A stretch of 8,417 nucleotides of DNA from Kiritimatiellia bacterium (GCA_017936245.1 JAGBFY010000531.1:1-8417); one strand, 5' to 3'; positions 1-7,135 are shown, counted from the first letter of the stretch. Notes: generated by a model from the sequence alone, not told the origin. Translations and numbers: made by a program.

Positions 1-81
1 ACATGCCAGATGGAACTGGCTCTATAGCTTTAAGCGCACAAAACGGGCGTATTCTGTTCTGAACAAAGCGGGCGGGCGTTT

Positions 82-140
82 GCGAGAGCTCTCGTCTCGG
101 GGGTGCCTCGCCAGCTCTTTCCAGCGATGGGGATAGTCCA
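82..140 (+). repeat. Intergenic repeat, copy 1
   Basis: This 59-base segment aligns without gaps to 1803-1861, with 47 of 59 positions identical by my count. It opens with a perfect 12-bp palindrome, CGAGAGCTCTCG, at 83-94. The shared core includes GCCTCGCCAG and ends in ATGGGGATAGTCCA. Both copies lie upstream of a plus-strand gene, in the same orientation, 36-52 nt before an extended -10 promoter. I infer a dispersed intergenic element of this genome. I do not recognise a named family. Confidence 0.75.
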
Positions 141-172
141 GAGCAAATGATGTCGCAATGAATTTGCGGATT

Positions 173-181
173 TGATAGAAT
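173..181 (+). promoter_or_regulatory. Extended -10 promoter for the pseudouridine synthase gene
   Basis: TGaTAGAAT matches the extended -10 pattern TGnTATAAT with one hexamer mismatch. No good -35 box lies 17 nt upstream, which is tolerated at extended -10 promoters. Transcription would start near 187-189, only about 5 nt before the ATG at 193, implying a leaderless or nearly leaderless message. The fabD promoter at 1910-1918 has the same form and also follows a repeat copy. Confidence 0.5.
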
Positions 182-192
182 ATTGCGCCATA

Positions 193-1122
193 ATGAGACG
201 AGCTTTAGGAAATATTGAACAGCTGCAGGTCGGTAAGCCTGAGAACGACAAGCCGCTGCAGGATTTTCTTGCGGTACGGTGCGGTCTTTCCCGCCGCGCA
301 GCCAAGGCGATCATTGATGGACGCAGTGTGTGGGTGAACCGCAAGTGCATATGGATTGCGCGTCACATGCTCCACACGGGCGATACCGTCGAGGTGCCGC
401 GCGCCGTGGTCAGCGCCGCGAAGCGCCAGCCGGAAAGCGACCGTTCCGGGCCGGAGGAGAAGTCCGGAACGTCGCCGTCTCGTCCGTCGCCAGCCCGTCA
501 TGTGCGGGTGATCCTTGAGACGCCCGACTACATAGTTGCGGACAAGCCTGCCGGGTTCTTGAGCTGCGGCGATCCGAAGTCCGTGGAGATGATCCTCAGG
601 CACCAGCTTCACATACCTACGCTTGAGGCGGTGCACCGTCTCGACCGCGACACCACCGGTTGCCTTCTTCTTGCCAAAACGCACACCGCCTTCAATGCGG
701 CGGTGGAGGTGTTCAAGACGCATGGTGTCAAAAAGACGTACCATGCCATCGTCGCCGGGCGTTTCCCGCATGTGCATGAGACGATCAACGCGCCTATCGA
801 AGGCAAGCCTGCAGTCTCGCACGTGTTGCGCGAAATGGCGTCCCAGGATGCGTCCTTCCTCAAGGTGCGCATCGAAATGGGACGCACGAACCAGATACGC
901 CGCCATCTTTCCTCTATCCGTTTCCCTATCGTGGGCGACAGGATGTTTGGACTCAAGACCGCCCGCGATCCGCGTCTCATGATGGTTTCACGCCAGATGC
1001 TTCATGCATCCGGTCTGGAGCTTCCCGATCCGATGCGGAACGTCAAGGAGGGCATCCGTGCCCATAGTCCGCTCCCTGCGGACTTCCGCCAGTGCCTGAA
1101 GACGTTCGGAATGGGAAAGTAG
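193..1122 (+). CDS. RluA-family RNA pseudouridine synthase with S4 domain
   Basis: This protein should isomerise specific uridines in rRNA or tRNA to pseudouridine. From the ATG at 193 it has 310 residues. An S4-type RNA-binding domain covers roughly residues 20-70 (DFLAVRCGLSRRAAKAIIDG). A Pro/Ser/Arg-rich linker follows, then the catalytic domain from about residue 107. The family signature HRLDRDTTG is present, with Asp151 the expected catalytic aspartate. The later GRTNQIRRHL and VGDRMFG blocks are typical of RluA/RluC/RluD enzymes. An in-frame TTG at 172 would extend the protein by 7 residues. It lies inside the extended -10 promoter, and neither start has a Shine-Dalgarno sequence, so I prefer the ATG. 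The gene is followed after one base by nth, probably co-transcribed. The target uridine, and hence the symbol, cannot be told from sequence. Confidence 0.92.
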   Translation: MRRALGNIEQLQVGKPENDKPLQDFLAVRCGLSRRAAKAIIDGRSVWVNRKCIWIARHMLHTGDTVEVPRAVVSAAKRQPESDRSGPEEKSGTSPSRPSPARHVRVILETPDYIVADKPAGFLSCGDPKSVEMILRHQLHIPTLEAVHRLDRDTTGCLLLAKTHTAFNAAVEVFKTHGVKKTYHAIVAGRFPHVHETINAPIEGKPAVSHVLREMASQDASFLKVRIEMGRTNQIRRHLSSIRFPIVGDRMFGLKTARDPRLMMVSRQMLHASGLELPDPMRNVKEGIRAHSPLPADFRQCLKTFGMGK

Positions 1123-1123
1123 G

Positions 1124-1771
1124 ATGACGGTCGAGGACATCCCTGCCGTAGATCGGGCGCTGAAGAAGGAATTCAAGGCCCATTCAGCCCCGATCATTGA
1201 ACTCATCGAGGCTCAGACCCACGATCCATTCTGTGTTCTGGTCGGTACGATTCTTTCTGCCCGAACGAAGGATCAGTGCACGGCCGGGGCTGTGCGGAGG
1301 CTGTTCGCCGCCGCAAAGGGCGAGATGTTCCGTCCTGAAGACCTTGAACGGCTGGCGGTGGATGAAATAGAGAAGCTCATCTATCCGGTTGGATTCTATC
1401 GGGACAAGACCCGGCATTTGAAAGCTTTGCCGGGGGTGCTGAGGGAGAGGTTCGGCGGCGTTCTGCCGAATACTGTCGAAGAGCTGTGCGAGCTGCCTGG
1501 CGTCGGACGCAAGACCGCCAACCTTACCGTGGCTGTCGGCTTCAACCTTCCGGCTATCTGTGTGGATGTGCATGTTCACCGCATCTGCAACAGGTGGCAG
1601 CTCGTGAATACGAAAACGCCGCTCGAAACGGAGATGGCGCTGCGGAGGATCCTGCCGGTCAGATACTGGAAAACGTGGAACTCGCATATCGTATCCTTCG
1701 GGCAGACCCGTTGCGGTCCCATCCGCCCCAAATGCGAAGGCTGCCCTGTTGCCGCATACTGCCCTATGTAG
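1124..1771 (+). CDS. nth: Endonuclease III (DNA glycosylase/AP lyase)
   Basis: This bifunctional base-excision repair enzyme removes oxidised pyrimidines and nicks the abasic site. It has 215 residues, close to the E. coli length. The helix-hairpin-helix reads LPGVGRKTAN, with catalytic Lys130. Asp148 in VDVHVHR is the second catalytic residue, and the 18-residue spacing between the two matches E. coli Lys120/Asp138. The C-terminus carries the complete Cys-X6-Cys-X2-Cys-X5-Cys 4Fe-4S motif (Cys197, 204, 207, 213) and ends two residues later. The early helix reads ILSARTKD, where E. coli has LLSAQATD; related glycosylases vary here. The ATG lies one base after the upstream stop, so translation is probably coupled to the pseudouridine synthase. 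The last codons run directly into a perfect hairpin at 1772-1790. Confidence 0.95.
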   Translation: MTVEDIPAVDRALKKEFKAHSAPIIELIEAQTHDPFCVLVGTILSARTKDQCTAGAVRRLFAAAKGEMFRPEDLERLAVDEIEKLIYPVGFYRDKTRHLKALPGVLRERFGGVLPNTVEELCELPGVGRKTANLTVAVGFNLPAICVDVHVHRICNRWQLVNTKTPLETEMALRRILPVRYWKTWNSHIVSFGQTRCGPIRPKCEGCPVAAYCPM

Positions 1772-1790
1772 GTGCGTTCGGCGAACGCAC
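1772..1790 (+). terminator. Perfect hairpin right after the nth stop
   Basis: GTGCGTTC-ggc-GAACGCAC forms a perfect 8-bp stem with a 3-base loop, starting one base after the TAG stop of nth. No U-rich tract follows, so it is not a classic intrinsic terminator. It may instead protect the 3' end, attenuate, or belong to the repeat element that follows. A closely similar hairpin occurs at 6538-6556 after the 505-residue gene. Confidence 0.5.
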
Positions 1791-1802
1791 TGCGGCGTCT
1801 CG

Positions 1803-1861
1803 GCGAGAGCACTCGTCTCAGGGTCGCCTCGCCAGAGTTGTTCTGCAATGGGGATTGTCCA
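1803..1861 (+). repeat. Intergenic repeat, copy 2
   Basis: This is the second copy of the 82-140 repeat, same strand and ungapped. Mismatches cluster in the middle, between CCTCGCCAG and ATGGGGATtGTCCA. It has its own potential stem, with GGCGAG at 1802-1807 able to pair with CTCGCC further downstream. It sits between the nth hairpin and the fabD promoter. Confidence 0.75.
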
Positions 1862-1909
1862 AAATTCGCTTTATGCAAACTGTGATCAAAAGGTTGATTT
1901 CAGGAACTA

Positions 1910-1918
1910 TGATATAAT
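1910..1918 (+). promoter_or_regulatory. Extended -10 promoter for fabD
   Basis: TGaTATAAT is a perfect extended -10 element. A TTGATT at 1894-1899 is only 13 nt upstream, too close to serve as a standard -35, so the extended -10 probably carries recognition. Transcription would start near 1925, giving a leader of about 31 nt that contains the fabD ribosome binding site AAAGGAG at 1942-1948. Confidence 0.65.
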
Positions 1919-1955
1919 TCACAGATATTTCAAACACAATCAAAGGAGACTACAG

Positions 1956-2879
1956 ATGGCGGATTGCTGCATTTTTGCAGGACAGGGCGCACAGGTGCCC
2001 GGTATGGGCAAGGACTTTGCCGAGTCTGATTCAATGCTCATGGATCTTTTCGACAAGGCCAATGGCGTTCTTGGTTTCGATCTCAAGAAGATATGCTTTG
2101 AAGGACCGGCTGAAGAGTTGACAAAATCCAATGTTTGCCAACCTGCCATTTTCGTCACGAGCTATGCGGCTTTTCTCGCGTTCCAGAAGCGCAGTTCAGT
2201 TTCGTTTGCCGCTGCCGCTGGCCTTTCTCTCGGTGAGTGGGGTGCGCTCTGCGCGGCGGGTGTTCTCGATTTCGATTCCACGCTCAAGGTTCTCGAGGCT
2301 CGTGGACGTTTCATGCAGGAGGCATGCGAGGCTGCTCCTTCGGGCATGATTGCGATTGTCGGTGCTTCGCCGGATCAGCTTTCAGAGCTTTGCGCAAAGA
2401 CCGGCTGCATCGTCGCAAACATCAATTCGTCTGCGCAGCAGGTGCTTTCCGGCTCCAAGGACGAGATCGCCGCAGCTGCAACGGTTGCAAAGGAACTCGG
2501 CATCAAGCGCGCACTCCCGCTTGCGACGGCAGGTGCGTTCCATTCGAAGTTCATGCAGCCGGCTCGCGAGAAGCTTGCTCCCGTTCTGGACGGCATCACC
2601 TTCTGTGCACCGAAAATCCCGGTACTCTCGAATGTCACTGGCAAGCCGCATGACAGCGATCCGTCCGCAATCAAGGCTCTCATGCTTGAACAGGTGACGG
2701 GTACCACCAACTGGGCTGCGGATGTCGAGGCGGCGAAGGCTCTCGGCTGCACACGTTTCGTTGAGTTCGGACCCGGCAAGGTGCTTTCTGGGCTCATCAA
2801 GAAAATCGATGCGGCTCTCACTACGGTGAATGTTTCCGATCTCGCTTCCCTCGATGCGACGCTTGCTGCATTGGGCTGA
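1956..2879 (+). CDS. fabD: Malonyl-CoA:ACP transacylase
   Basis: FabD moves malonate from CoA to acyl carrier protein, the committed entry step of cytoplasmic type II fatty acid synthesis. The protein has 307 residues (E. coli 309). It begins with the family's GQGAQ oxyanion loop at residues 9-13. The nucleophile elbow is GLSLGE with Ser91. Arg116 in ARGRFMQ should bind the malonyl carboxylate. His196 in GAFHSKFM is the catalytic partner. NVTG and EFGPGKVLSGL near the end complete the fold. The residue before Ser91 is Leu rather than the E. coli His, a variant seen in other FabD proteins. A longer in-frame reading reaches back to 1749, inside nth. I chose the ATG at 1956 because AAAGGAG lies 7 nt upstream and the family motif begins at once. 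No other fab gene is in the window. Confidence 0.95.
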   Translation: MADCCIFAGQGAQVPGMGKDFAESDSMLMDLFDKANGVLGFDLKKICFEGPAEELTKSNVCQPAIFVTSYAAFLAFQKRSSVSFAAAAGLSLGEWGALCAAGVLDFDSTLKVLEARGRFMQEACEAAPSGMIAIVGASPDQLSELCAKTGCIVANINSSAQQVLSGSKDEIAAAATVAKELGIKRALPLATAGAFHSKFMQPAREKLAPVLDGITFCAPKIPVLSNVTGKPHDSDPSAIKALMLEQVTGTTNWAADVEAAKALGCTRFVEFGPGKVLSGLIKKIDAALTTVNVSDLASLDATLAALG

Positions 2880-2923
2880 GAGATGGATTTTTCGCTTTAC
2901 GTAAATATTCAGCAGGTCAAGAG

Positions 2924-3760
2924 ATGAGTGAAGAAAAATTTGATTTCGGCTCGATGGTGAGCGCACAGATGAAGACGTTCCGTCCGGGCTTCAAGTTTCC
3001 CGGCTCGTTCAACGATTTGAAGAGCGTGGAGTCTGATCCTGAGAAGCGCAAAGCAGCCATCAAGGCGGCATCAGGAGAGGTTGAGGAGGAAGAGGCTGTT
3101 GTTGAGGAGAAGAACCCCCTCAATTCCTCAATCAAGGCGGCATTCGAGGCTGGCGATCCCGTGGAGGGCACGGTCGAGAAGGAGGTCAAGGGCGGATACG
3201 AGGTCACGGTGAAGGGGCAGCGCGCATTCTGTCCGTTCAGCCAGATCGACCGCTACCGCAAGCCGGGCGCGGTGTATGTGGGCGAGACGTTCCTGTTCCA
3301 GGTTCAGGAGTATGGTGCGGACGACCGTGGTGTGAATCTCATCGTCAGCCGCCGTGCGGAGCTTGAGCTTGAACAGCAGGCTCTCAAGGACGATCTGCGC
3401 AACACGCTCGAAGAAGGACAGACCCTCAACGGACAGGTCACCAAGGTGCTTGATTTCGGCGCGTTCGTCGATATCGGCGGCATGGAGGGACTTGTTCCGG
3501 TGCGTGAGATTTCCTGGGACAAGGTGATGAGTCCCATAAACTACGTGAAGCCGGGCGATTATGTTACGGTAAAGGTGCTTTCCGTCGACTGGGAGCGCGA
3601 CCGCGTGTCGCTCTCGATCCGCGAGTGCCAGGCGAAGCCGCTGAAGCCGCGCAAGGATGAACCCGTCTCGAACGAGCCTGCCATTGACCTTGCCGCTGAA
3701 ATGGCGAAGGTGAACGCGGCGAGCGCATCGTTTACGTCTGGCGCGTTCGATTCGCTTTGA
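2924..3760 (+). CDS. Short S1-domain RNA-binding protein (ribosomal S1-like)
   Basis: The protein has 278 residues and two S1/OB-fold RNA-binding repeats, at about 76-145 and 164-234. The second is canonical: GQVTKVLDFGAFVDIGG, then GLVPVREIS, then RVSLSIRE. The first is more diverged (GTVEKEVKGGYEVTVKG). An acidic stretch (EVEEEEAVVEE, 52-62) precedes them, and a charged, low-complexity tail follows residue 235. Full ribosomal protein S1 in proteobacteria has six such domains, so this is a short relative. It may be a general RNA-binding or S1-like translation protein, but I would not call it rpsA. The start has only a weak purine-rich signal (AGGTCAAGAG). The gene lies 44 bp after fabD and 32 bp before the glycosyltransferase, with no clear promoter of its own. 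Confidence 0.85.
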   Translation: MSEEKFDFGSMVSAQMKTFRPGFKFPGSFNDLKSVESDPEKRKAAIKAASGEVEEEEAVVEEKNPLNSSIKAAFEAGDPVEGTVEKEVKGGYEVTVKGQRAFCPFSQIDRYRKPGAVYVGETFLFQVQEYGADDRGVNLIVSRRAELELEQQALKDDLRNTLEEGQTLNGQVTKVLDFGAFVDIGGMEGLVPVREISWDKVMSPINYVKPGDYVTVKVLSVDWERDRVSLSIRECQAKPLKPRKDEPVSNEPAIDLAAEMAKVNAASASFTSGAFDSL

Positions 3761-3792
3761 TGAAGCATCATTCACATTGAGGAGGTCGTCCC

Positions 3793-4881
3793 ATGGCGAA
3801 GAAGCGTGTTCTGTGGTGGGGAAGGTTCGATCCCGGGTATTCCCGCAACCGCGTGTACATTTCGCTTTTCGAAAAGCTCGGATGGGAGGTCGATTTCTTC
3901 TTTGTGAAGCTTTGGCCGCGCTTCGGGGATGTCGAGGCTTTCTTCCGCGGACTCCAGTTCCGTGAAAAGCCCGATCTCGTGTGGGTGCCGGTGGCGCGGC
4001 AGCGTGACATTCACGCCGCCTGCCGCTGGGCGCACAGGCGCGGAATCCCCGTGATCTTCGATCCGATGATCTCCGCATGGGATAAGAAGGTCCTTGAACA
4101 GCTCAAGTGGAAGGCTGATGAGCCTCGCGCGAAGAAGCTGCTCGCCCGTGAGAAGAAGATGATGGCGGCACCTGATCTCGTCTGCTGGGATACGAGCTGC
4201 CACGTTGACTTCTGCGCCGAGTACCTTGACGTTCCGAGAGAGAAGCTGAGGGTGTTGCTTACAGGTACGGACGAGAAGGTGTTCAAGCCTGTCGCCGAAG
4301 AGCCGGTGGCGAAGCCGGGCGCGCCTTTCAAGGTGCTTTATCATGGCGCATATCTCCCGCTGCATGGAACGGAGTATATCGTCGAAGCCGCCCGCATGAC
4401 GCAGGATGAGGGGATTGAGTGGAGCTTCCTCGGCTGGGGCGCGTACAAGGCTGAGACGGAGGCGAAGGCCGCCGGCATCAGGAACATAAAGTTTCTGGAC
4501 AAGGTGCCGTATGTCGATGTTCCTAAGGTGATCGCAGCGCATGATGTGGTTCTGGGCGTGTTTGGTACGACAGCGAAAGCGGCGCGTGTTATCGGCAACA
4601 AGGTGTACGAGTGCATGGCCTGCCGCCGTCCTACGATAAACGAATTCTGTACCGGCTATCCTCCGGAGGCGAAGGATTGCAAGGCAATCAAGTTCGTGCC
4701 GCCGGGGGATGCGAAGGCGATAGCGGATGCGGTTCGCGCCTATCGTGACGATTGGGCGAACAGGGAAAGCTATTTCGCCGCCGCTCGAGACTTTTTCGAG
4801 AAGCACCTTTCGATGGATGTTATCGAAAAGCAGCTTGAAGGCATCCTTGCGGAGATATCAAGGAAGAAATTCGTCCTGTAA
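3793..4881 (+). CDS. GT-B fold glycosyltransferase (family 4-like)
   Basis: The protein has 362 residues with the two Rossmann-like domains of GT-B glycosyltransferases. These enzymes move a sugar from an activated nucleotide donor, usually to a lipid, polysaccharide or glycoprotein acceptor at the inner face of the membrane. The N-terminal domain opens with KRVLWWGRFDPGYSRNR, containing the usual glycine-rich loop. The C-terminal donor-binding domain begins near residue 178 (FKVLYHGAYLPLHGTEYIVEAA). It carries the diagnostic block GNKVYECMACRRPTI, with Lys270 and Glu273 in the expected donor-binding positions. The acceptor and sugar cannot be deduced. There is no membrane segment. The ribosome binding site GGAGG at 3781-3785 sits 7 nt before the ATG. 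The gene appears to belong to the fabD transcription unit, where a role in envelope glycolipid or glycan synthesis would fit but is only inferred. Confidence 0.85.
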   Translation: MAKKRVLWWGRFDPGYSRNRVYISLFEKLGWEVDFFFVKLWPRFGDVEAFFRGLQFREKPDLVWVPVARQRDIHAACRWAHRRGIPVIFDPMISAWDKKVLEQLKWKADEPRAKKLLAREKKMMAAPDLVCWDTSCHVDFCAEYLDVPREKLRVLLTGTDEKVFKPVAEEPVAKPGAPFKVLYHGAYLPLHGTEYIVEAARMTQDEGIEWSFLGWGAYKAETEAKAAGIRNIKFLDKVPYVDVPKVIAAHDVVLGVFGTTAKAARVIGNKVYECMACRRPTINEFCTGYPPEAKDCKAIKFVPPGDAKAIADAVRAYRDDWANRESYFAAARDFFEKHLSMDVIEKQLEGILAEISRKKFVL

Positions 4882-4917
4882 TCTGCGGGATGGCTGTGAG
4901 GGAAGGCGATTTTCATC

Positions 4918-6435
4918 ATGGAGACGTTTTGCTTTAACTGCCCACAGTGCAAGCAGCAGCTGGAGGCGGATGAGGAAATGCGCGGTTTGGTCGTGCTTTG
5001 TCCGCATTGCGAGAAGGGGATTGTTGTACCGAAGAAGAAATCCGGCTCGGCCTTGCTGAAGAAACCGCAAGAGCTTGCGCCGGCAGGTGGTCAATCCAGG
5101 GAGGTGCATGGCGCGGATCTTCCCAATCCGAATTTTTCATCGATACAGCGGAGGGTTGAAGAGCAGGAGGTTGAGTCGCAAAAAGATGATGAGTGGATGA
5201 GGAAGATAGATGCGGCCAATCGCAGACAGGCGGCAGTTTCAATCATTTTCTGGATGCTGGCTGCAGTTTTAATCGGTGGAGGAGCATTCTATTGGTGGAA
5301 AAATTGGCGCAGTTCAAAGGAATCTGAGGTTGCGGCGGTGAGAGCCGCAGAAGAGATGCGCAAAAGGTCTCAAGAAGAAAGATTCAAGGCCGAACAGGAG
5401 AAAAGAAAGGCCGAATCGGATAGGCGCAAGGCTGAATGGGAAAAGGCCCAGGCGGAGAGACGCAAATTGCGAGAGCAAAAGGCGATGGAACAGAAGAAAC
5501 AGCAAGAGGAAAGGGATCGGTTGCGCAAAGAGAGAAGGGCTGCCGAGGATGCGGCGGAAAAGGCCCAGGACGAGCAGCGGCAGAAGTTCCGTTCGTTGGT
5601 GAAGTCCTTGAGCGGCATGCAGGTTGATCTGTGGCGAAATCTTGCGAAGGAGAGCCGTCCGGGGAATTTTGAGGGGACGCTTCATGCAGTCATTCCAGAT
5701 ATCCATTCGGGAGAGACGATATATGAAATCAATTCGCATTCAAACGGTTCGTTTGACGCATGCGTTCTTTCGCGTAGCGGAGAACAGAAAAAGGTCGAGC
5801 GAGAGACCTTTGAAAAGGATATGCTCAAGAATGGTGGGCTGGTCATAGTTGCCGACAGGGCCTATATCGTATCGCCGCAGAGGAGTACAGGAAATCTGTT
5901 CCCGATGCCGGAATCAAAATACTCGTCTCCCTCTGGGATTGCGTTGGGTGATCTCTCGCGCATAGTTCGCGAGTACAGGATAGATACGACTGCGCTTATT
6001 TTCGCTGTGTCGTATGTCATGCCGGACAAGAAGACGGTTATTCCGGTGGAGTCCATAACATTTGACTCGAATTTGCATCGCAGGCAGATTCTGGAAAAGG
6101 TTACGCAGCATGCGTTGAAGTCGTTTCGTCCGCCAAAGACGAACATAAAGGTGAAGCGTCCTACGGTGGTGTTCTATGACGGCAAAATCATGAAGAAGGG
6201 GATGAATGGCGTTACATATGTTCCGAGAGATCCATCAGGATTGATGCCGCGGAATTATTATGATATGGCTAGCGAGGCACGGAGGCAGGAATCATTGGCG
6301 GAGGAGGCGAAGCGCGAGGCGGAGCGAGCCGAACAGAAGGCTCGCGAGAGCTTTTGCGGCAAGATTGCCAATTCGCTCGATGAAGGGCGCATAAAGATAG
6401 AAATGCAGGTGTACGGAGATGCTGCGACTCGTTAG
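4918..6435 (+). CDS. Membrane-anchored zinc-ribbon coiled-coil protein, function unknown
   Basis: I do not recognise this 505-residue protein as a named family. Residues 8-31 form a small zinc ribbon with two CxxC pairs (CPQC at 8-11, CPHC at 28-31). A polar linker leads to one strong membrane segment at about 106-127 (SIIFWMLAAVLIGGGAFYWW). Next is a long E/K/R/A/Q-rich coiled coil, about 135-225. A mixed globular region from roughly 226 to 440 follows. A second short charged helix (RREAERAEQK-type composition, about 446-478) precedes the tail. The layout implies a cytoplasmic zinc ribbon and a long region beyond the membrane, but the orientation is not certain. GGAAGG at 4901-4906 lies 11 nt before the ATG, a loose spacing. 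The gene begins 36 bp after the glycosyltransferase, probably as the last gene of the unit. Hairpins follow at 6487 and 6538. Confidence 0.8.
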   Translation: METFCFNCPQCKQQLEADEEMRGLVVLCPHCEKGIVVPKKKSGSALLKKPQELAPAGGQSREVHGADLPNPNFSSIQRRVEEQEVESQKDDEWMRKIDAANRRQAAVSIIFWMLAAVLIGGGAFYWWKNWRSSKESEVAAVRAAEEMRKRSQEERFKAEQEKRKAESDRRKAEWEKAQAERRKLREQKAMEQKKQQEERDRLRKERRAAEDAAEKAQDEQRQKFRSLVKSLSGMQVDLWRNLAKESRPGNFEGTLHAVIPDIHSGETIYEINSHSNGSFDACVLSRSGEQKKVERETFEKDMLKNGGLVIVADRAYIVSPQRSTGNLFPMPESKYSSPSGIALGDLSRIVREYRIDTTALIFAVSYVMPDKKTVIPVESITFDSNLHRRQILEKVTQHALKSFRPPKTNIKVKRPTVVFYDGKIMKKGMNGVTYVPRDPSGLMPRNYYDMASEARRQESLAEEAKREAERAEQKARESFCGKIANSLDEGRIKIEMQVYGDAATR

Positions 6436-6486
6436 TTCTGGTATGTTGTATCGATGATTAACAAGCTGTTGCTTAGACATGTGAAG

Positions 6487-6510
6487 ATTGCCGCCTATAT
6501 ATGTGGCAAT
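6487..6510 (+). terminator. Hairpin downstream of the 505-residue gene
   Basis: ATTGCCGC and GTGGCAAT pair over 8 bp (one G-U) around an 8-base AT-rich loop, about 50 nt after the stop codon. No U-tract follows, so a role as terminator is only a possibility suggested by position. Confidence 0.35.
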
Positions 6511-6537
6511 GAAATGTTGTGACACAATAATAGGAGG

Positions 6538-6633
6538 GCGCGTTCGCTGAATGCGCACCCAGCGTTGAGCCGCCTTCGGTGCTTACTTCGTTTGGGGAAT
6601 ATTCGGTGGTCTCGGTGAGCACTCTATACCGAA
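6538..6633 (+). repeat. Possible decayed third relative of the intergenic repeat
   Basis: A hairpin at 6538-6556 (GCGCGTTC-gct-GAATGCGC, one G-U) resembles the one after nth (GTGCGTTC-ggc-GAACGCAC). About 50 nt later, CTCGGTGAGCACTC resembles CTCGGCGAGAGCACTC of copy 2. A further stem, TTCGGT (6602-6607) with ACCGAA (6628-6633), encloses this stretch. The likeness is patchy and could be partly chance. Confidence 0.3.
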
Positions 6634-6872
6634 GTTGACTCACGATATATTATTGCCGGAGTAGCAGTGTCATTTGCAAAGAGGTCACAAAATATGGCTT
6701 TTTACAGTCGCCGCAGTTCTCTTGAGTTCAGTCGGATGGCTGTAAGTGATATTCAGTTATTGCGTTATGTATTGTACACATGTGTATAGCTCCTTTATGG
6801 GTAAGGCTGGGAAGCAGAACTCGGCGGTTGGATAAACAGAAGCGGTTAATTGCTCCGTCAATGGAATATGAT

Positions 6873-6988
6873 GAGTCGCAACGGAAATGGAGTTCACAAA
6901 GTGTTTGTTTCTGTTTTTGGGTCTCTCCTTTCAGGTGGCACTTGTTCGGGTCGCAGCGGACATAGAGCTCACAAAGTGTTTGTTTCCC
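6873..6988 (+). repeat. Two-copy 41-bp direct repeat, 75-bp period
   Basis: Copy A (6873-6913) and copy B (6948-6988) match at 34 of 41 positions with no gaps, sharing a perfect TTT/TCACAAAGTGTTTGTTTC-type core, and are separated by 34 bp. The period of 75 is a multiple of three. In one plus-strand frame (ATG 6871 to TGA 7014, 47 codons) the copies read as HKVFVS twice. In the opposite-strand frame they read as KQTLCEL twice. I see no ribosome binding site for either, so I call this a repeat and not a gene. Confidence 0.7.
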
Positions 6989-7110
6989 TTGAGGCTGATA
7001 ATAACGATATTTGATCACCGCATCTATAGTTGGATCATTTGAGCCCCAAAGTCAAGAAATCAAGATCACCATCAAAATTGGCTCTTCCTGATTATTCAGT
7101 CAAGAAGTTA

Positions 7111-7135
7111 GATTTCGTCCGCACCTAAATCTTGA
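7111..7135 (+). repeat. 25-bp inverted repeat, promoter arm
   Basis: This segment is the exact reverse complement of 8236-8260 over 25 bases. It begins GATTTCGTCC and ends AAATCTTGA. It is also an imperfect dyad on its own: GATTT, 11 bases, AAATC. Its last four bases are the start of the -35 hexamer at 7132-7137. Confidence 0.85.

Noticed and set aside
3..136. Possible 3' tail of an upstream gene: frame 3 is open to TGA at 60-62 (reads SIALSAQNGRILF), and frame 2 is open to TAG at 134-136.
   Set aside because: Both stretches are too short to tell apart. The frame 2 reading runs through the intergenic repeat, and no motif supports either.
205..906. Long opposite-strand frame over the pseudouridine synthase gene, and similar ones at 3128-4078 and 3772-4806.
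   Set aside because: They are antisense shadows of genes with clear family motifs, and are His/Arg-rich as expected for the complement of GC-rich coding DNA.
1749..1955. In-frame N-terminal extension of fabD back into nth.
   Set aside because: It would cross the hairpin, repeat and promoter. The ATG at 1956 has an ideal ribosome binding site, and the family begins there.
6635..6651. TTGACT followed by TATATT as a promoter.
   Set aside because: The two boxes are only 5 nt apart, and no gene follows.
6780..6965. 61-codon plus-strand frame.
   Set aside because: It has no Shine-Dalgarno, overlaps the direct repeat, and its Cys/Phe/Trp-rich end looks random.
6873..6988. CRISPR-like spacing: two 41-bp repeats separated by 34 bp.
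   Set aside because: There are only two copies with seven mismatches, no third good copy in register and no cas gene. True CRISPR repeats are nearly identical.
6728..7018. 96-codon opposite-strand frame with KQTLCEL twice.
   Set aside because: The repetition is just the DNA direct repeat read in that frame. There is no ribosome binding site and the composition is not protein-like.
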